Source of the DNA: Rathayibacter sp. VKM Ac-2760
Lineage (GTDB): Bacteria; Actinomycetota; Actinomycetes; Actinomycetales; Microbacteriaceae
DNA: 64,000 nucleotides
Reading direction: 5' to 3'
Assembly: GCF_009834185.1 (NCBI RefSeq)
Contig: NZ_CP047173.1
Span: forward strand, 1,178,001 to 1,242,000
This document shows positions 1-7,609 of the stretch, in pieces. Below the pieces are notes generated by a model. The model ran no database searches. It saw only the letters and a list, made by a program, of their open reading frames with translations, and was not told where the DNA came from. The translations under genes were made by a program, and so were the position numbers. Every line of letters starts with the position of its first letter. Position 1 is the stretch's first letter.

Positions 1-811
1 GCGCGTCGGCCGGCTCGTGCTCGACGGCGCGCTCGACCCGGCCGCGACCTCGCTCGACGTCGTCCGCGAGCAGGCGAAGGGCTTCGAGTCCGCGCTGCGC
101 GCCTACCTCGCCGACTGCCTCGGCTCCGAGGGCTGCCCGTTCACCGGCACCGTCGACGAGGGCATGGCCCAGGTCGCCGCGCTGCTCGAGCGGGTCGACG
201 CCTCGCCGATCCGCGCCCAGGACGGCCGGCAGCTCGGCTCGAGCACGCTGCTGACCGCGATCGTCTACCCGCTCTACTCGGCGTCGTCCTGGCCCGGGCT
301 GAGCGAGATGCTCTCGGACGTGCGGCGGGGCGGCGCCGAGATCGCCTTCCAGTACGCGGACGCCTACAACGGCCGCACCGCCGACGGCGGCTACTCCGAC
401 AACGCCACCGAGGCGTTCCTCGCGATCAACTGCGTCGACTACGCCTACGACGCCGAGACCGCGTCGATGCGCGCGGACGCGGCGGAGCTCGAGGCGGCGG
501 CGCCGACGCTCGGGCGCTACCTGGCCTACGGCGACATCCTCTGCGGCGAGTGGCCGGCCGCGTTCGAGGGCTCGCGCGAGCCGATCGCGGCGGAGGGCTC
601 CGCGCCGATCCTCGTGGTCGGCACCACCAACGACCCGGCCACCCCCTACCTCTGGGCGCAGGCGCTGGCCGGCGAGCTGGCCGAGGGCCACCTCGTCACC
701 TACGACGGCGAAGGGCACACGGCCTACAACAAGTCGAACTCGTGCGTGAACGACGCGGTCGACGCGTATCTGCTCGAGGGCGTCGTCCCCGAGGAGGACC
801 CGCAGTGCTGA
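1..811 (+). CDS. alpha/beta hydrolase with TAP-like C-terminal domain (5' partial)
   Basis: The reading frame is open from base 2, so the true start lies before the window; about 270 residues are present. The visible part begins with RVGRLVLDGALDP, the strand that follows the nucleophile elbow in secreted tripeptidyl-aminopeptidase-like hydrolases, so the catalytic serine itself is outside. The C-terminal TAP-like domain carries the expected acid (TTNDPATP, near base 630) and histidine (GEGHTAY, near base 712), plus several cysteines (LGSEGCP, NCVDY, DPQC at the end) that fit an exported protein. The stop overlaps the next gene by 7 bases, so the two are probably cotranscribed. The substrate cannot be told; secreted peptidase or esterase is the family expectation. 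Confidence 0.85.
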   Translation, partial: RVGRLVLDGALDPAATSLDVVREQAKGFESALRAYLADCLGSEGCPFTGTVDEGMAQVAALLERVDASPIRAQDGRQLGSSTLLTAIVYPLYSASSWPGLSEMLSDVRRGGAEIAFQYADAYNGRTADGGYSDNATEAFLAINCVDYAYDAETASMRADAAELEAAAPTLGRYLAYGDILCGEWPAAFEGSREPIAAEGSAPILVVGTTNDPATPYLWAQALAGELAEGHLVTYDGEGHTAYNKSNSCVNDAVDAYLLEGVVPEEDPQC

Positions 812-1437
812 CCGAGCAGGAGCGCCGCGCCGCGCAGGAGCAGCCCGGACTGCGCGAGCGCAAGCGCCTCGCGACCCGGCGCGCGATCGAGACCGCCGTG
901 CTGCGGCTCGCGAGCGAGCGCGGTCCCGACCGGGTGACCATCGAGGACGTCTCGCGCACGGCCGACGTCTCGACCCGCACCTTCTTCAACTACTTCGCCT
1001 CGAAGGAGGACGCCCTGGTCGGCGGCCTCCCGGTGATCTCCGACGAGACGGCCGCCGCGTTCCTGGCCGGCCGGGGTCCGATCGTCGCCGATCTGCAGGA
1101 GGTGTTCGTCGCGGCGGCCGAGGTGCCCGGCGAGGAGGACCGCGAGCTGCACCTCCTGCGCCGTGGTCTCTTCCGCGAGCATCCGCACCTGGTCGGCCTC
1201 AAGATCGCGGGCATGCGCGAGTTCGAGCTCGCGATCGAGGGCCTGGTCGCGGAGCGCCTCGCCCGCGGCGAGGACGACACGGAGGCGGTGCGCAGCCGGG
1301 CGCGGATGCTCACCCTGGTCGGGTTCGCCGCGATGCGGCACGCCTGGGCGGCGTGGGTCGATCACGACGGACGCGACGCCCTGCCGGGGCTGATCGCGCA
1401 CTCGTTCGACGAGCTGCGCGGCGCGCTGCGGGAGTAG
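805..1437 (+). CDS. TetR/AcrR family transcriptional regulator
   Basis: A 210-residue protein of usual TetR length. Residues about 15-66 form the N-terminal HTH domain: an Arg/Lys-rich lead (LRERKRLATRRAIETAVLRLA) and then VTIEDVSRTADVSTRTFFNYFASKEDAL, the classic TetR recognition helix and the FxYFxSKEDL motif. The remainder is a helical ligand/dimer domain with no recognisable ligand class. I chose the GTG at 805 because it gives the proper N-terminus and overlaps the hydrolase stop by 7 bases; longer in-frame extensions only re-read the hydrolase. It may regulate the hydrolase or its own operon, which is inference from position. Confidence 0.9.
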   Translation: MLTEQERRAAQEQPGLRERKRLATRRAIETAVLRLASERGPDRVTIEDVSRTADVSTRTFFNYFASKEDALVGGLPVISDETAAAFLAGRGPIVADLQEVFVAAAEVPGEEDRELHLLRRGLFREHPHLVGLKIAGMREFELAIEGLVAERLARGEDDTEAVRSRARMLTLVGFAAMRHAWAAWVDHDGRDALPGLIAHSFDELRGALRE

Positions 1438-1482
1438 CCGCCGGCCCGTGCGCTCGATTCACGCCCCGGCCCGCGAGCAGGC

Positions 1483-1488
1483 TATGCT
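1483..1488 (+). promoter_or_regulatory. probable -10 of the tRNA-Thr gene
   Basis: TATGCT lies 36 bases before the mature tRNA 5' end in an otherwise GC-rich gap. TTCACG at 1458-1463 could be a -35 but at a long 19-base spacing. Confidence 0.45.
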
Positions 1489-1524
1489 GTGTAATCGTGT
1501 CCGGGGCCAGCGCCTCGCGAGCAC

Positions 1525-1597
1525 GCCGCCTTAGCTCAGTCGGTAGAGCGTCTCACTCGTAATGAGAAGGTCGTCGGTTCGATTCCGACAGGCGGCT
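1525..1597 (+). tRNA. tRNA-Thr (anticodon CGT)
   Basis: A 73-nt cloverleaf: acceptor arm GCCGCCT (1525-1531) pairs with AGGCGGC (1590-1596), with discriminator T at 1597. The D-arm contains TTAGCTCAGTCGGTAGAG. The anticodon stem TCTCA/TGAGA encloses loop CTCGTAA with anticodon CGT at 1558-1560, reading codon ACG. The T-arm has GGTTCGATTCC. CCA is not encoded. Confidence 0.97.
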
Positions 1598-1679
1598 CAC
1601 CCTTCGTACACCGGTGCAGCCGCGAGCGCGGCCACGACGCCCCGGCTGTCCTGCCCAGGCCGCGCCGATCCCCGTTCGT

Positions 1680-1685
1680 TACCCT
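1680..1685 (+). promoter_or_regulatory. -10 hexamer TACCCT, leaderless-type, for dacB
   Basis: TACCCT ends 7 bases before the ATG at 1693, so transcription would begin at or next to the start codon. No Shine-Dalgarno sequence is present in the 7-base gap. Confidence 0.5.
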
Positions 1686-1692
1686 GGTCCGG

Positions 1693-3111
1693 ATGACCGA
1701 CACCCCGCCCCGCCGCCGGCCGCGCGCCCTCCTGCTCGCCGCGGCCGCCGTCGCTGTGCTGCTGGGCTTCGGAGCCTTCGGCGCCGGAGCCGCGATCGGC
1801 CGCACCGCGACGCCGACCGCGACGCCCCTGCCCGTCGCCACGGAGGCGGCGACCGCGACGCCCACCCCGACTCCGACCGCGCGCCCCGCCGGCGCCGAGA
1901 CCGCGGCGGCGCTGCGCACCTGCTCCGTCGCCGGTCTCGCCGCCGACCCGCGGCTCGGCTCGATGCAGGCGCGGGTGGTCGACGCGGCGACCGGCGAGGT
2001 CCTCTTCGACCGCGGCGGCTCGACCGCCTCGCGCACCGCCTCCGCCCTCAAGATCCTCACCGCCGCCGCCGCGCTCTCCGTCCTCGGACCGGACACCCGC
2101 ATCGCCACCACCGTCGTCGCCGGCGCCGAGCCCGGCAGCGTGGTCCTCGTCGGCGGCGGCGACCTGACGCTGAGCAGGCTGCCCAGCGGGCAGGAGTCGG
2201 TCTACGCCGGCGCCGCGCACCTGGACGACCTCGCCGCGCAGGTCGAGCGCGCCCGGGACGCCGACCCGGCGACCGCGGGCACCGCGATCTCGTCGGTCGT
2301 GCTCGACACCTCGCTCTACTCCGGCGAGACCTGGCAGCCGAGCTGGAACCGCAAGGAGCAGACCGACGGCTACATGCCCGAGATCACGGCGCTCCAGGTC
2401 GACGGCGACCGCGCGGACCCGACCGCCACCACCTCGCGGCGCGGCGAGGATCCGGTCGGTCGAGCGGGCGACGCCTTCGCCGGCGAGCTGGCAGGCTCGC
2501 CGACCGTGTCGCTCGGCACCGCCCCGGCCGGCGCGACCGTGCTCGGCACCGTCGAATCGGCGCCGGTGAGCACCCTCGTGCAGCAGATGCTCCTCGTCTC
2601 GGACAACGCGATCGCTGAGATGCTCGCGCGCCTGGTCGCGATCCGCACCGGATCCGGCAGTGACTTCGGCGCGGAGCAGGCCGGCGTGCTGCAGGGCCTC
2701 GCGGGCTACGGAGTGGACACCGCGGGCATCGTGATCGTCGACGGCTCCGGCCTCAGCGACGACAACGCGGTGGCGCCGGCCTATTTCACGAGCCTGCTGC
2801 GGAAGATCCAGGCGCGGGAGGGGCAGCTCGGCGTCCTGCTGGACGGGCTGCCCGTCTCGGGGCGCACCGGCTCGCTCGCCTACGCCGACCGCTTCGCCGG
2901 TGACAACGCGGTCGCCGACGGCGCCGTCCGCGCCAAGACCGGCTGGATCGACACCGGCTACACGCTCGCGGGCGTCGTCGACGCGCAGGACGGCACCGCG
3001 CTCACCTTCGCCGTCTACGCGCTCGGCGACGTGTCCGACTCGGCCAAGACCGCGATCGACACGCTCGTGACCGGGTTCTACCGGTGCGGCGGCGCGCTCT
3101 CCGACTCCTGA
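1693..3111 (+). CDS. dacB: D-alanyl-D-alanine carboxypeptidase/endopeptidase, PBP4 (S13) type
   Basis: A 472-residue exported peptidase that trims or cuts peptidoglycan stem peptides outside the membrane. A membrane signal segment covers about residues 11-36, followed by a Thr/Pro-rich linker (ATPTPTPTARP) and the S13 catalytic domain. The three penicillin-binding motifs are present: SxxK as SALK at residues 117-120, SxN as SDN near residue 301, and KTG in AKTGWIDTGY near residue 420. Length fits class C PBPs. The start is the ATG after a leaderless-type -10. In several actinobacteria dacB stands beside tilS and hpt; that context is absent here. Confidence 0.92.
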   Translation: MTDTPPRRRPRALLLAAAAVAVLLGFGAFGAGAAIGRTATPTATPLPVATEAATATPTPTPTARPAGAETAAALRTCSVAGLAADPRLGSMQARVVDAATGEVLFDRGGSTASRTASALKILTAAAALSVLGPDTRIATTVVAGAEPGSVVLVGGGDLTLSRLPSGQESVYAGAAHLDDLAAQVERARDADPATAGTAISSVVLDTSLYSGETWQPSWNRKEQTDGYMPEITALQVDGDRADPTATTSRRGEDPVGRAGDAFAGELAGSPTVSLGTAPAGATVLGTVESAPVSTLVQQMLLVSDNAIAEMLARLVAIRTGSGSDFGAEQAGVLQGLAGYGVDTAGIVIVDGSGLSDDNAVAPAYFTSLLRKIQAREGQLGVLLDGLPVSGRTGSLAYADRFAGDNAVADGAVRAKTGWIDTGYTLAGVVDAQDGTALTFAVYALGDVSDSAKTAIDTLVTGFYRCGGALSDS

Positions 3112-3149
3112 GCACCCCGATCATCCGCCCCGACCCGAGAGGACCCCTC

Positions 3150-3761
3150 ATGACCACGGCACTCCTGATCGTCGACGTGCAGAACGACTTCACCGAGGAG
3201 GGCGCTCTCGCGGTCGCGGGCGGCACCCGCGTCGCCGAGGCGATCTCGGCCCACCTCGCCGCGCACGCCGGGGACTACGCGACCGTGCTCGCCTCGCGCG
3301 ACTGGCACGACGGCGATTCGGACAACGGCGGGCACTTCGCCGCCGTGCCCGACTTCGTCGACACCTGGCCGGTGCACTGCGTCGCGGGCTCGCTCGGCGC
3401 GGAGTACCACCCGGCGCTCGCGGTCGACGCGGTCGACGTGCACATCCGGAAGGGGCAGGGCCGGCCCTCGTACTCGGCCTTCGAGGGTGCGACGGTCGAC
3501 GGCGAGCGGGTCCCGCAGCTGCTCGAGCGCCTCGGGGTGACCGAGCTCGACGTCGTCGGACTCGCCACCGACTACTGCGTGCGGGCGTCGGCACTCGACG
3601 CGCGAGCGGCAGGACTCGAGGTGCGCGTGCTCTCGGACCTGGTCGCCGGAGTCGCGGCCGAGCCGAGCGCCGCCGCGCTGCGCGAGCTCGCCGAGGCAGG
3701 GGTGCGCGTCGAGGCCTCCTCCACAGGGACTGCTTCATCCACGGAGCCCTCCGGCTCCTGA
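3150..3761 (+). CDS. pncA: nicotinamidase (isochorismatase-like hydrolase)
   Basis: A 203-residue cytosolic enzyme that hydrolyses nicotinamide to nicotinate in NAD salvage; family members also activate pyrazinamide. The catalytic triad is visible: Asp9 in LLIVDVQNDF, Lys101 in HIRKGQGRPSYSAF and Cys143 in GLATDYCVRASALDA, and the metal-binding DWH motif appears in ASRDWHDGDS. The start at 3150 has a GAGAGGA ribosome site; longer in-frame ORFs run back into dacB and are not supported. It follows dacB by 38 bases and may be cotranscribed. Confidence 0.95.
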   Translation: MTTALLIVDVQNDFTEEGALAVAGGTRVAEAISAHLAAHAGDYATVLASRDWHDGDSDNGGHFAAVPDFVDTWPVHCVAGSLGAEYHPALAVDAVDVHIRKGQGRPSYSAFEGATVDGERVPQLLERLGVTELDVVGLATDYCVRASALDARAAGLEVRVLSDLVAGVAAEPSAAALRELAEAGVRVEASSTGTASSTEPSGS

Positions 3762-3781
3762 GGGGCGCCCGGGGCCGGTCG

Positions 3782-3787
3782 TAGACT
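3782..3787 (+). promoter_or_regulatory. -10 hexamer TAGACT upstream of the aldehyde dehydrogenase gene
   Basis: TAGACT precedes a leader of about 50 bases that ends in AGGAAGAG, a clear ribosome site 7 bases before the GTG at 3845. This is a leadered promoter, unlike most in the window. Confidence 0.4.
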
Positions 3788-3844
3788 GAGAAGCATCGTC
3801 GTGCGGGGTCCGCGCGACTCGATCCGCACAGGAAGAGTGTTCTC

Positions 3845-5332
3845 GTGAGTGATTCCGTCGTTCGAAGCGCCACTGAAGCGGCCCTGCTCGCCCGCGTCCC
3901 GTCGCAGCTGTTCATCGGCGGCGCCTGGGTCGACGGCTCGGCCGGTGGCACGATCGACGTCGAGGACCCGGCGACCGGCACCGTGATCCGCACCATCGCC
4001 GACGCGACGCCCGAGGACGGCGTCCGGGCGCTCGACGCCGCGGTCGCCGCGGGGGAGTCGTGGGCCGCGACGGCGCCGCGCACGCGCGCGGAGATCCTCC
4101 GCCGCGCCTTCGACCTGCTGCAGGAGCGGAAGAACGACTTCGCCCTGCTGATGACCCTCGAGATGGGCAAGCCGTTCGCCGAGGCACTGGGCGAGGTCGC
4201 CTACGGCGGCGAGTTCCTCCGCTGGTTCAGCGAGGAGGCGGTGCGCATCTCGGGGCGCTACGGCGTGAACCCCGAGGGCACCGGGCGGATGATCGTGTCG
4301 CAGCACCCGGTCGGCCCCTGCTACCTGATCACCCCGTGGAACTTCCCGCTCGCGATGGCGACGCGGAAGATCGCACCGGCCCTGGCCGCCGGCTGCACGG
4401 TCGTCGTGAAGCCCGCCGAGCTGACGCCGCTGACCACCCTGGCGTTCGCCGCGCTGCTCGCCGAGGCGGGCGTCCCTGACGGCGTCGTGAACGTCGTCAC
4501 GACCTCCGAGGCCGCCGCTCTCTCGGAGCCGATCCTCGCCGATCCGCGGCTGCGCAAGGTCTCCTTCACCGGCTCCACGCCGGTCGGGCAGACGCTGCTG
4601 AGGCAGGCCGCCCAGGGCGTGCTGCGCACCTCGATGGAGCTCGGCGGCAACGCGCCGTTCATCGTCTTCGAGGACGCGGACCTCGACCGGGCCGTCGACG
4701 GCGCGATGCTCGCGAAGTTCCGCAACATCGGCCAGGCCTGCACGGCCGCGAACCGCTTCTTCGTGCACGAGTCGATCGCCGAGGAGTTCGCCGCCCGGGT
4801 GACCGAGCGGGTCGGCGCACTGCGCGTCGGGCGCGGCACCGAGTCGGGTGTCGACATCGGCCCGCTGATCGACGACCGCGCGGTGGAGAAGGCGCGCTCG
4901 CTCGTCGAGGACGCGGTCGGGCGCGGCGCCGAGGTCCGCATCGGCGGGCACGGGATCGACGGCGACGGCCACTTCTACGAGCCGACCGTGCTCGCCGGGG
5001 TCGCGGCCGGCAGCGAGATCCTGCGCACCGAGATCTTCGGCCCTGTCCTCGCGATCGTGCCGTTCCGGGACGAGGACGAGGCCGTGCGCCTCGCCAACGA
5101 CACCGAGTTCGGGCTGGTCTCCTACGTCTTCACCCGCGACCTCGCCCGCGGCCAGCGGATGATCGAGCGTCTCGCCACCGGGATGATGGGGCTGAACGTC
5201 GGCGTCGTCTCGAACGCGGCGGCGCCCTTCGGCGGGGTCAAGCAGTCGGGGCTCGGCCGCGAGGGCGGGCTCGAGGGCATCCACGAGTACCTCAGCACGA
5301 AGTACACGCTGACGCCCGACCCGTTCGCCTGA
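3845..5332 (+). CDS. gabD: NAD(P)-dependent succinate-semialdehyde dehydrogenase family protein
   Basis: A 495-residue aldehyde dehydrogenase that oxidises a semialdehyde to its acid. The Rossmann and catalytic domains are complete: PWNFPLAMATRKIAPALAAG, the general base in MELGGNAPF, catalytic Cys299 in NIGQACTAANRFF, the EIFGPVLA motif and the C-terminal FGGVKQSGLGREGG seen in GabD/succinate-semialdehyde enzymes. Starts at GTG after a good ribosome site. No gabT or GABA permease is adjacent, so the physiological substrate is family inference. Four bases separate it from the next gene, indicating one transcript. Confidence 0.9.
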   Translation: MSDSVVRSATEAALLARVPSQLFIGGAWVDGSAGGTIDVEDPATGTVIRTIADATPEDGVRALDAAVAAGESWAATAPRTRAEILRRAFDLLQERKNDFALLMTLEMGKPFAEALGEVAYGGEFLRWFSEEAVRISGRYGVNPEGTGRMIVSQHPVGPCYLITPWNFPLAMATRKIAPALAAGCTVVVKPAELTPLTTLAFAALLAEAGVPDGVVNVVTTSEAAALSEPILADPRLRKVSFTGSTPVGQTLLRQAAQGVLRTSMELGGNAPFIVFEDADLDRAVDGAMLAKFRNIGQACTAANRFFVHESIAEEFAARVTERVGALRVGRGTESGVDIGPLIDDRAVEKARSLVEDAVGRGAEVRIGGHGIDGDGHFYEPTVLAGVAAGSEILRTEIFGPVLAIVPFRDEDEAVRLANDTEFGLVSYVFTRDLARGQRMIERLATGMMGLNVGVVSNAAAPFGGVKQSGLGREGGLEGIHEYLSTKYTLTPDPFA

Positions 5333-5336
5333 TCCG

Positions 5337-6137
5337 ATGGAGCTGATCGAGGTCTCGTCGCTGGAGGATCCGCGGCTGCGCGACTACGCGCACGCCACGG
5401 ACGTCGCGCTGAAGAACGCGCGCGGGCCGCTCGGCCTCTACATCGCAGAGTCGGCGCTCGTGCTGGAGCGCGCCCTCGGTGCCGGGCACCGGCCGCGCTC
5501 GGTGCTCGCCCTCGGCGGTGCGGTCGAGGAGGCGGTGCGCCTGGTCGGCGACGCCGATGTGCCGGTCTTCACCGGGCCGGCCGAGCTGCTGGCCGAGCTC
5601 ACCGGCTACACGCTGCACCGCGGGCTGATCGCCGCCCTCGACCGGCCGGCGCCGGCCGACCCCGTGCAGCTGCTCGCCGGCGCCCGGCGCGTAGTCGTGC
5701 TCGAGAACGTCGTCGACCCGACCAACGTCGGCGCGATCTTCCGCTCGGTGGGCGCGATCGGCGCGGACGCCGTGCTCGTGACGCAGCGCTGCTCCGACCC
5801 GTTCTACCGCCGGGCGATCCGGGTGAGCATGGGCACGGTGCTGCAGGTGCCGTGGACCCGGGTGGGCGACTGGACCTCGACGCGGGCGCTCCTGCACGGC
5901 GCCGGCTTCACGATCGCCGCGATGGCGCTCACGGCGGAGGCGGTGCCGCTGCGCGACTTCGCGGCGGCCGCCCCCGAGCGGGTCGCCCTCGTCCTCGGCA
6001 CGGAGGGGGAGGGGCTCACCGACGAGGCGCTCGCCGCCGCGGACGTCGCGGTGCAGATCCCGATGCGGCACGGCATCGACTCCCTCAACGTCGCGGCCGC
6101 CAGCGCGGTGGCGATGTGGGCGCTCGCGGCGCCCTGA
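5337..6137 (+). CDS. TrmH/SpoU family RNA 2'-O-methyltransferase
   Basis: A 266-residue SPOUT methyltransferase predicted to 2'-O-methylate rRNA or tRNA using SAM. The N-terminal part is the L30e-like substrate-binding domain (about 1-110). The C-terminal knot domain carries NVVDPTNVGAIFRSVGAIGADAVLV (motif 1), LVLGTEGEGL (motif 2) and IPMRHGIDSLNVAAASAVAMW (motif 3). The exact nucleotide target cannot be read from sequence. It starts 4 bases after the dehydrogenase stop; no function links the two, so this is probably shared transcription only. Confidence 0.9.
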   Translation: MELIEVSSLEDPRLRDYAHATDVALKNARGPLGLYIAESALVLERALGAGHRPRSVLALGGAVEEAVRLVGDADVPVFTGPAELLAELTGYTLHRGLIAALDRPAPADPVQLLAGARRVVVLENVVDPTNVGAIFRSVGAIGADAVLVTQRCSDPFYRRAIRVSMGTVLQVPWTRVGDWTSTRALLHGAGFTIAAMALTAEAVPLRDFAAAAPERVALVLGTEGEGLTDEALAAADVAVQIPMRHGIDSLNVAAASAVAMWALAAP

Positions 6138-6344
6138 TCACGCGGCGCACCGACCGCCCCCGTCCGGGCCACGGGGCCGCTCATCCGGCGCCGAACGCCG
6201 CTCCGGAGCCGACGGCTGCGCTACGCTCGCCACGAACCCGACCGGCACCGGTCCTCCGCTGCCGCACAGCCGACCGCACCCGTCTCTCGGCCCCGTCACT
6301 CGCCACCCGTCTCTCTCCGCCGTCGCTCCCTCCCGAGGTCGTCC

Positions 6345-6815
6345 ATGCCCGAGCGTTCCCGGTCCCACGCCGTCCGTCCGCTGCTCGCGCCGGTCGTGCT
6401 GCTCCTCGCGCTGAGCGCGGGCTGCTCCGCCGTTCCGACCGAGGTCCCCGACGCGGTCGTCTCGCCGTCGCAGACGATCGGGACCACGGACCACTCGACG
6501 GGCGGCTCGACCGGGCTGTCGGAGGCCGGCGACGCGGTCTCGCAGCGCATCACCCGCTGCCTCGCGCGCTACGGCCTGAACGAGCGGCCGGTCTCGCCGA
6601 GCGTCGCGACCGACCAGTCGGAGTGGACGCGGGTGCAGAAGGAGATCGCCGAGTACGACCGGACGCTGGTCGACTGCTCCGCCGAGGCGCTGTCCACGGC
6701 GGCGCCCGTGCCGAGCGGCGCCCCGGACGCGAGCGACGCCCCGGACTCGAGCGACGCTCCCGACTCGACCGACGCTCCCGCCTCCGGCACGGCGGACCCG
6801 ACCGCCGCCCCCTGA
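6345..6815 (+). CDS. small lipoprotein of unknown function
   Basis: A 156-residue protein with a lipoprotein signal peptide (positively charged PERSRSHAVRP, hydrophobic LLAPVVLLLALS, lipobox LSAGC with the modified cysteine near residue 27). The mature part has a central stretch with two more cysteines (RCLARYGLN, LVDCSAEAL) and a C-terminal low-complexity tail of repeated D-A-P-D-S-S/T blocks. I recognise no domain. The start ATG follows a weak GAGG-like site. Its stop overlaps the next start (TGATG), so the two are translationally coupled although their products appear unrelated. About 200 bases upstream hold no other gene. Confidence 0.75.
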   Translation: MPERSRSHAVRPLLAPVVLLLALSAGCSAVPTEVPDAVVSPSQTIGTTDHSTGGSTGLSEAGDAVSQRITRCLARYGLNERPVSPSVATDQSEWTRVQKEIAEYDRTLVDCSAEALSTAAPVPSGAPDASDAPDSSDAPDSTDAPASGTADPTAAP

Positions 6816-7558
6816 TGCGCGTCGACGGCTGCTCCGCGCTGGTCTCCGGCGGCGCCTCCGGGCTGGGCGCCGCGACGGCGCGCGCTCTCGCCGACGCGGG
6901 AGCACGCGTGGTCGTCCTCGATCTGCCGGCCGCCCTCGAGGGCGCGGACCTGCCGGCGTCGGTGCTGCGCATCTCCGGCGACGTGCTCGATGCCGACGCG
7001 GTCCAGCGCGCCGTGGCCGCCGCGGGCGATCTGCGGATCGCGGTGACCTGCGCCGGCGTCGCCACGCCGGGCCGCCTGCTCGGCCGCGACGGGCCGCTCG
7101 CGCTCGACGCCTTCGAGCGGGTGCTGCGGGTGAACGCGGTCGGCACGCTCAGCGTCCTCCGGCTCGCGGCGGCCGCGATCGCGGAGCGCGAGCCCGTCGA
7201 CGGCGAGCGCGGCGTCCTGATCACGACCTCGTCGATCGCCGCCTTCGAGGGCCAGATCGGCCAGGCGGCCTACGCGGCGTCGAAGGGGGCGGTGGCGGCG
7301 CTGACCCTGCCGCTCGCCCGCGAGCTGGCGAGCGCGCTGATCCGCGTCGTCTCGATCGCGCCCGGAACCTTCGACACCCCGCTGCTCGCGGGGCTCCCGG
7401 AGGCGGCCCGCACCGCGCTGGGCTCGGCGACGCCGCACCCGGCGCGGCTCGGCCGGCCGGAGGAGTTCGCCGCGCTCGTGCGCCACGTGGTCGAGAACCC
7501 GATGCTCAACGGCGACGTGATCCGCCTCGACGGCGCCCTGCGCCTGCCGCCGCGCTGA
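6815..7558 (+). CDS. short-chain dehydrogenase/reductase (3-hydroxyacyl-CoA dehydrogenase type-2-like)
   Basis: A 247-residue classical SDR. It has the cofactor motif SGGASGLGAATARAL (about 11-25), an Asp after the second strand (VVLDLP) that favours NAD, the catalytic serine in TTSSIAAFEG and YAASK for the Tyr/Lys pair. The closest family by overall pattern is HSD10/3-hydroxyacyl-CoA dehydrogenase type 2, often used in beta-oxidation or steroid metabolism, but the substrate is not proved. The start ATG at 6815 overlaps the lipoprotein stop by one base. Confidence 0.88.
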   Translation: MRVDGCSALVSGGASGLGAATARALADAGARVVVLDLPAALEGADLPASVLRISGDVLDADAVQRAVAAAGDLRIAVTCAGVATPGRLLGRDGPLALDAFERVLRVNAVGTLSVLRLAAAAIAEREPVDGERGVLITTSSIAAFEGQIGQAAYAASKGAVAALTLPLARELASALIRVVSIAPGTFDTPLLAGLPEAARTALGSATPHPARLGRPEEFAALVRHVVENPMLNGDVIRLDGALRLPPR

Positions 7559-7609
7559 TCCGGGCAGGGCCCCGCGGCACGGGCGGGCCGGGCGACCCCG
7601 CCTCCTGCG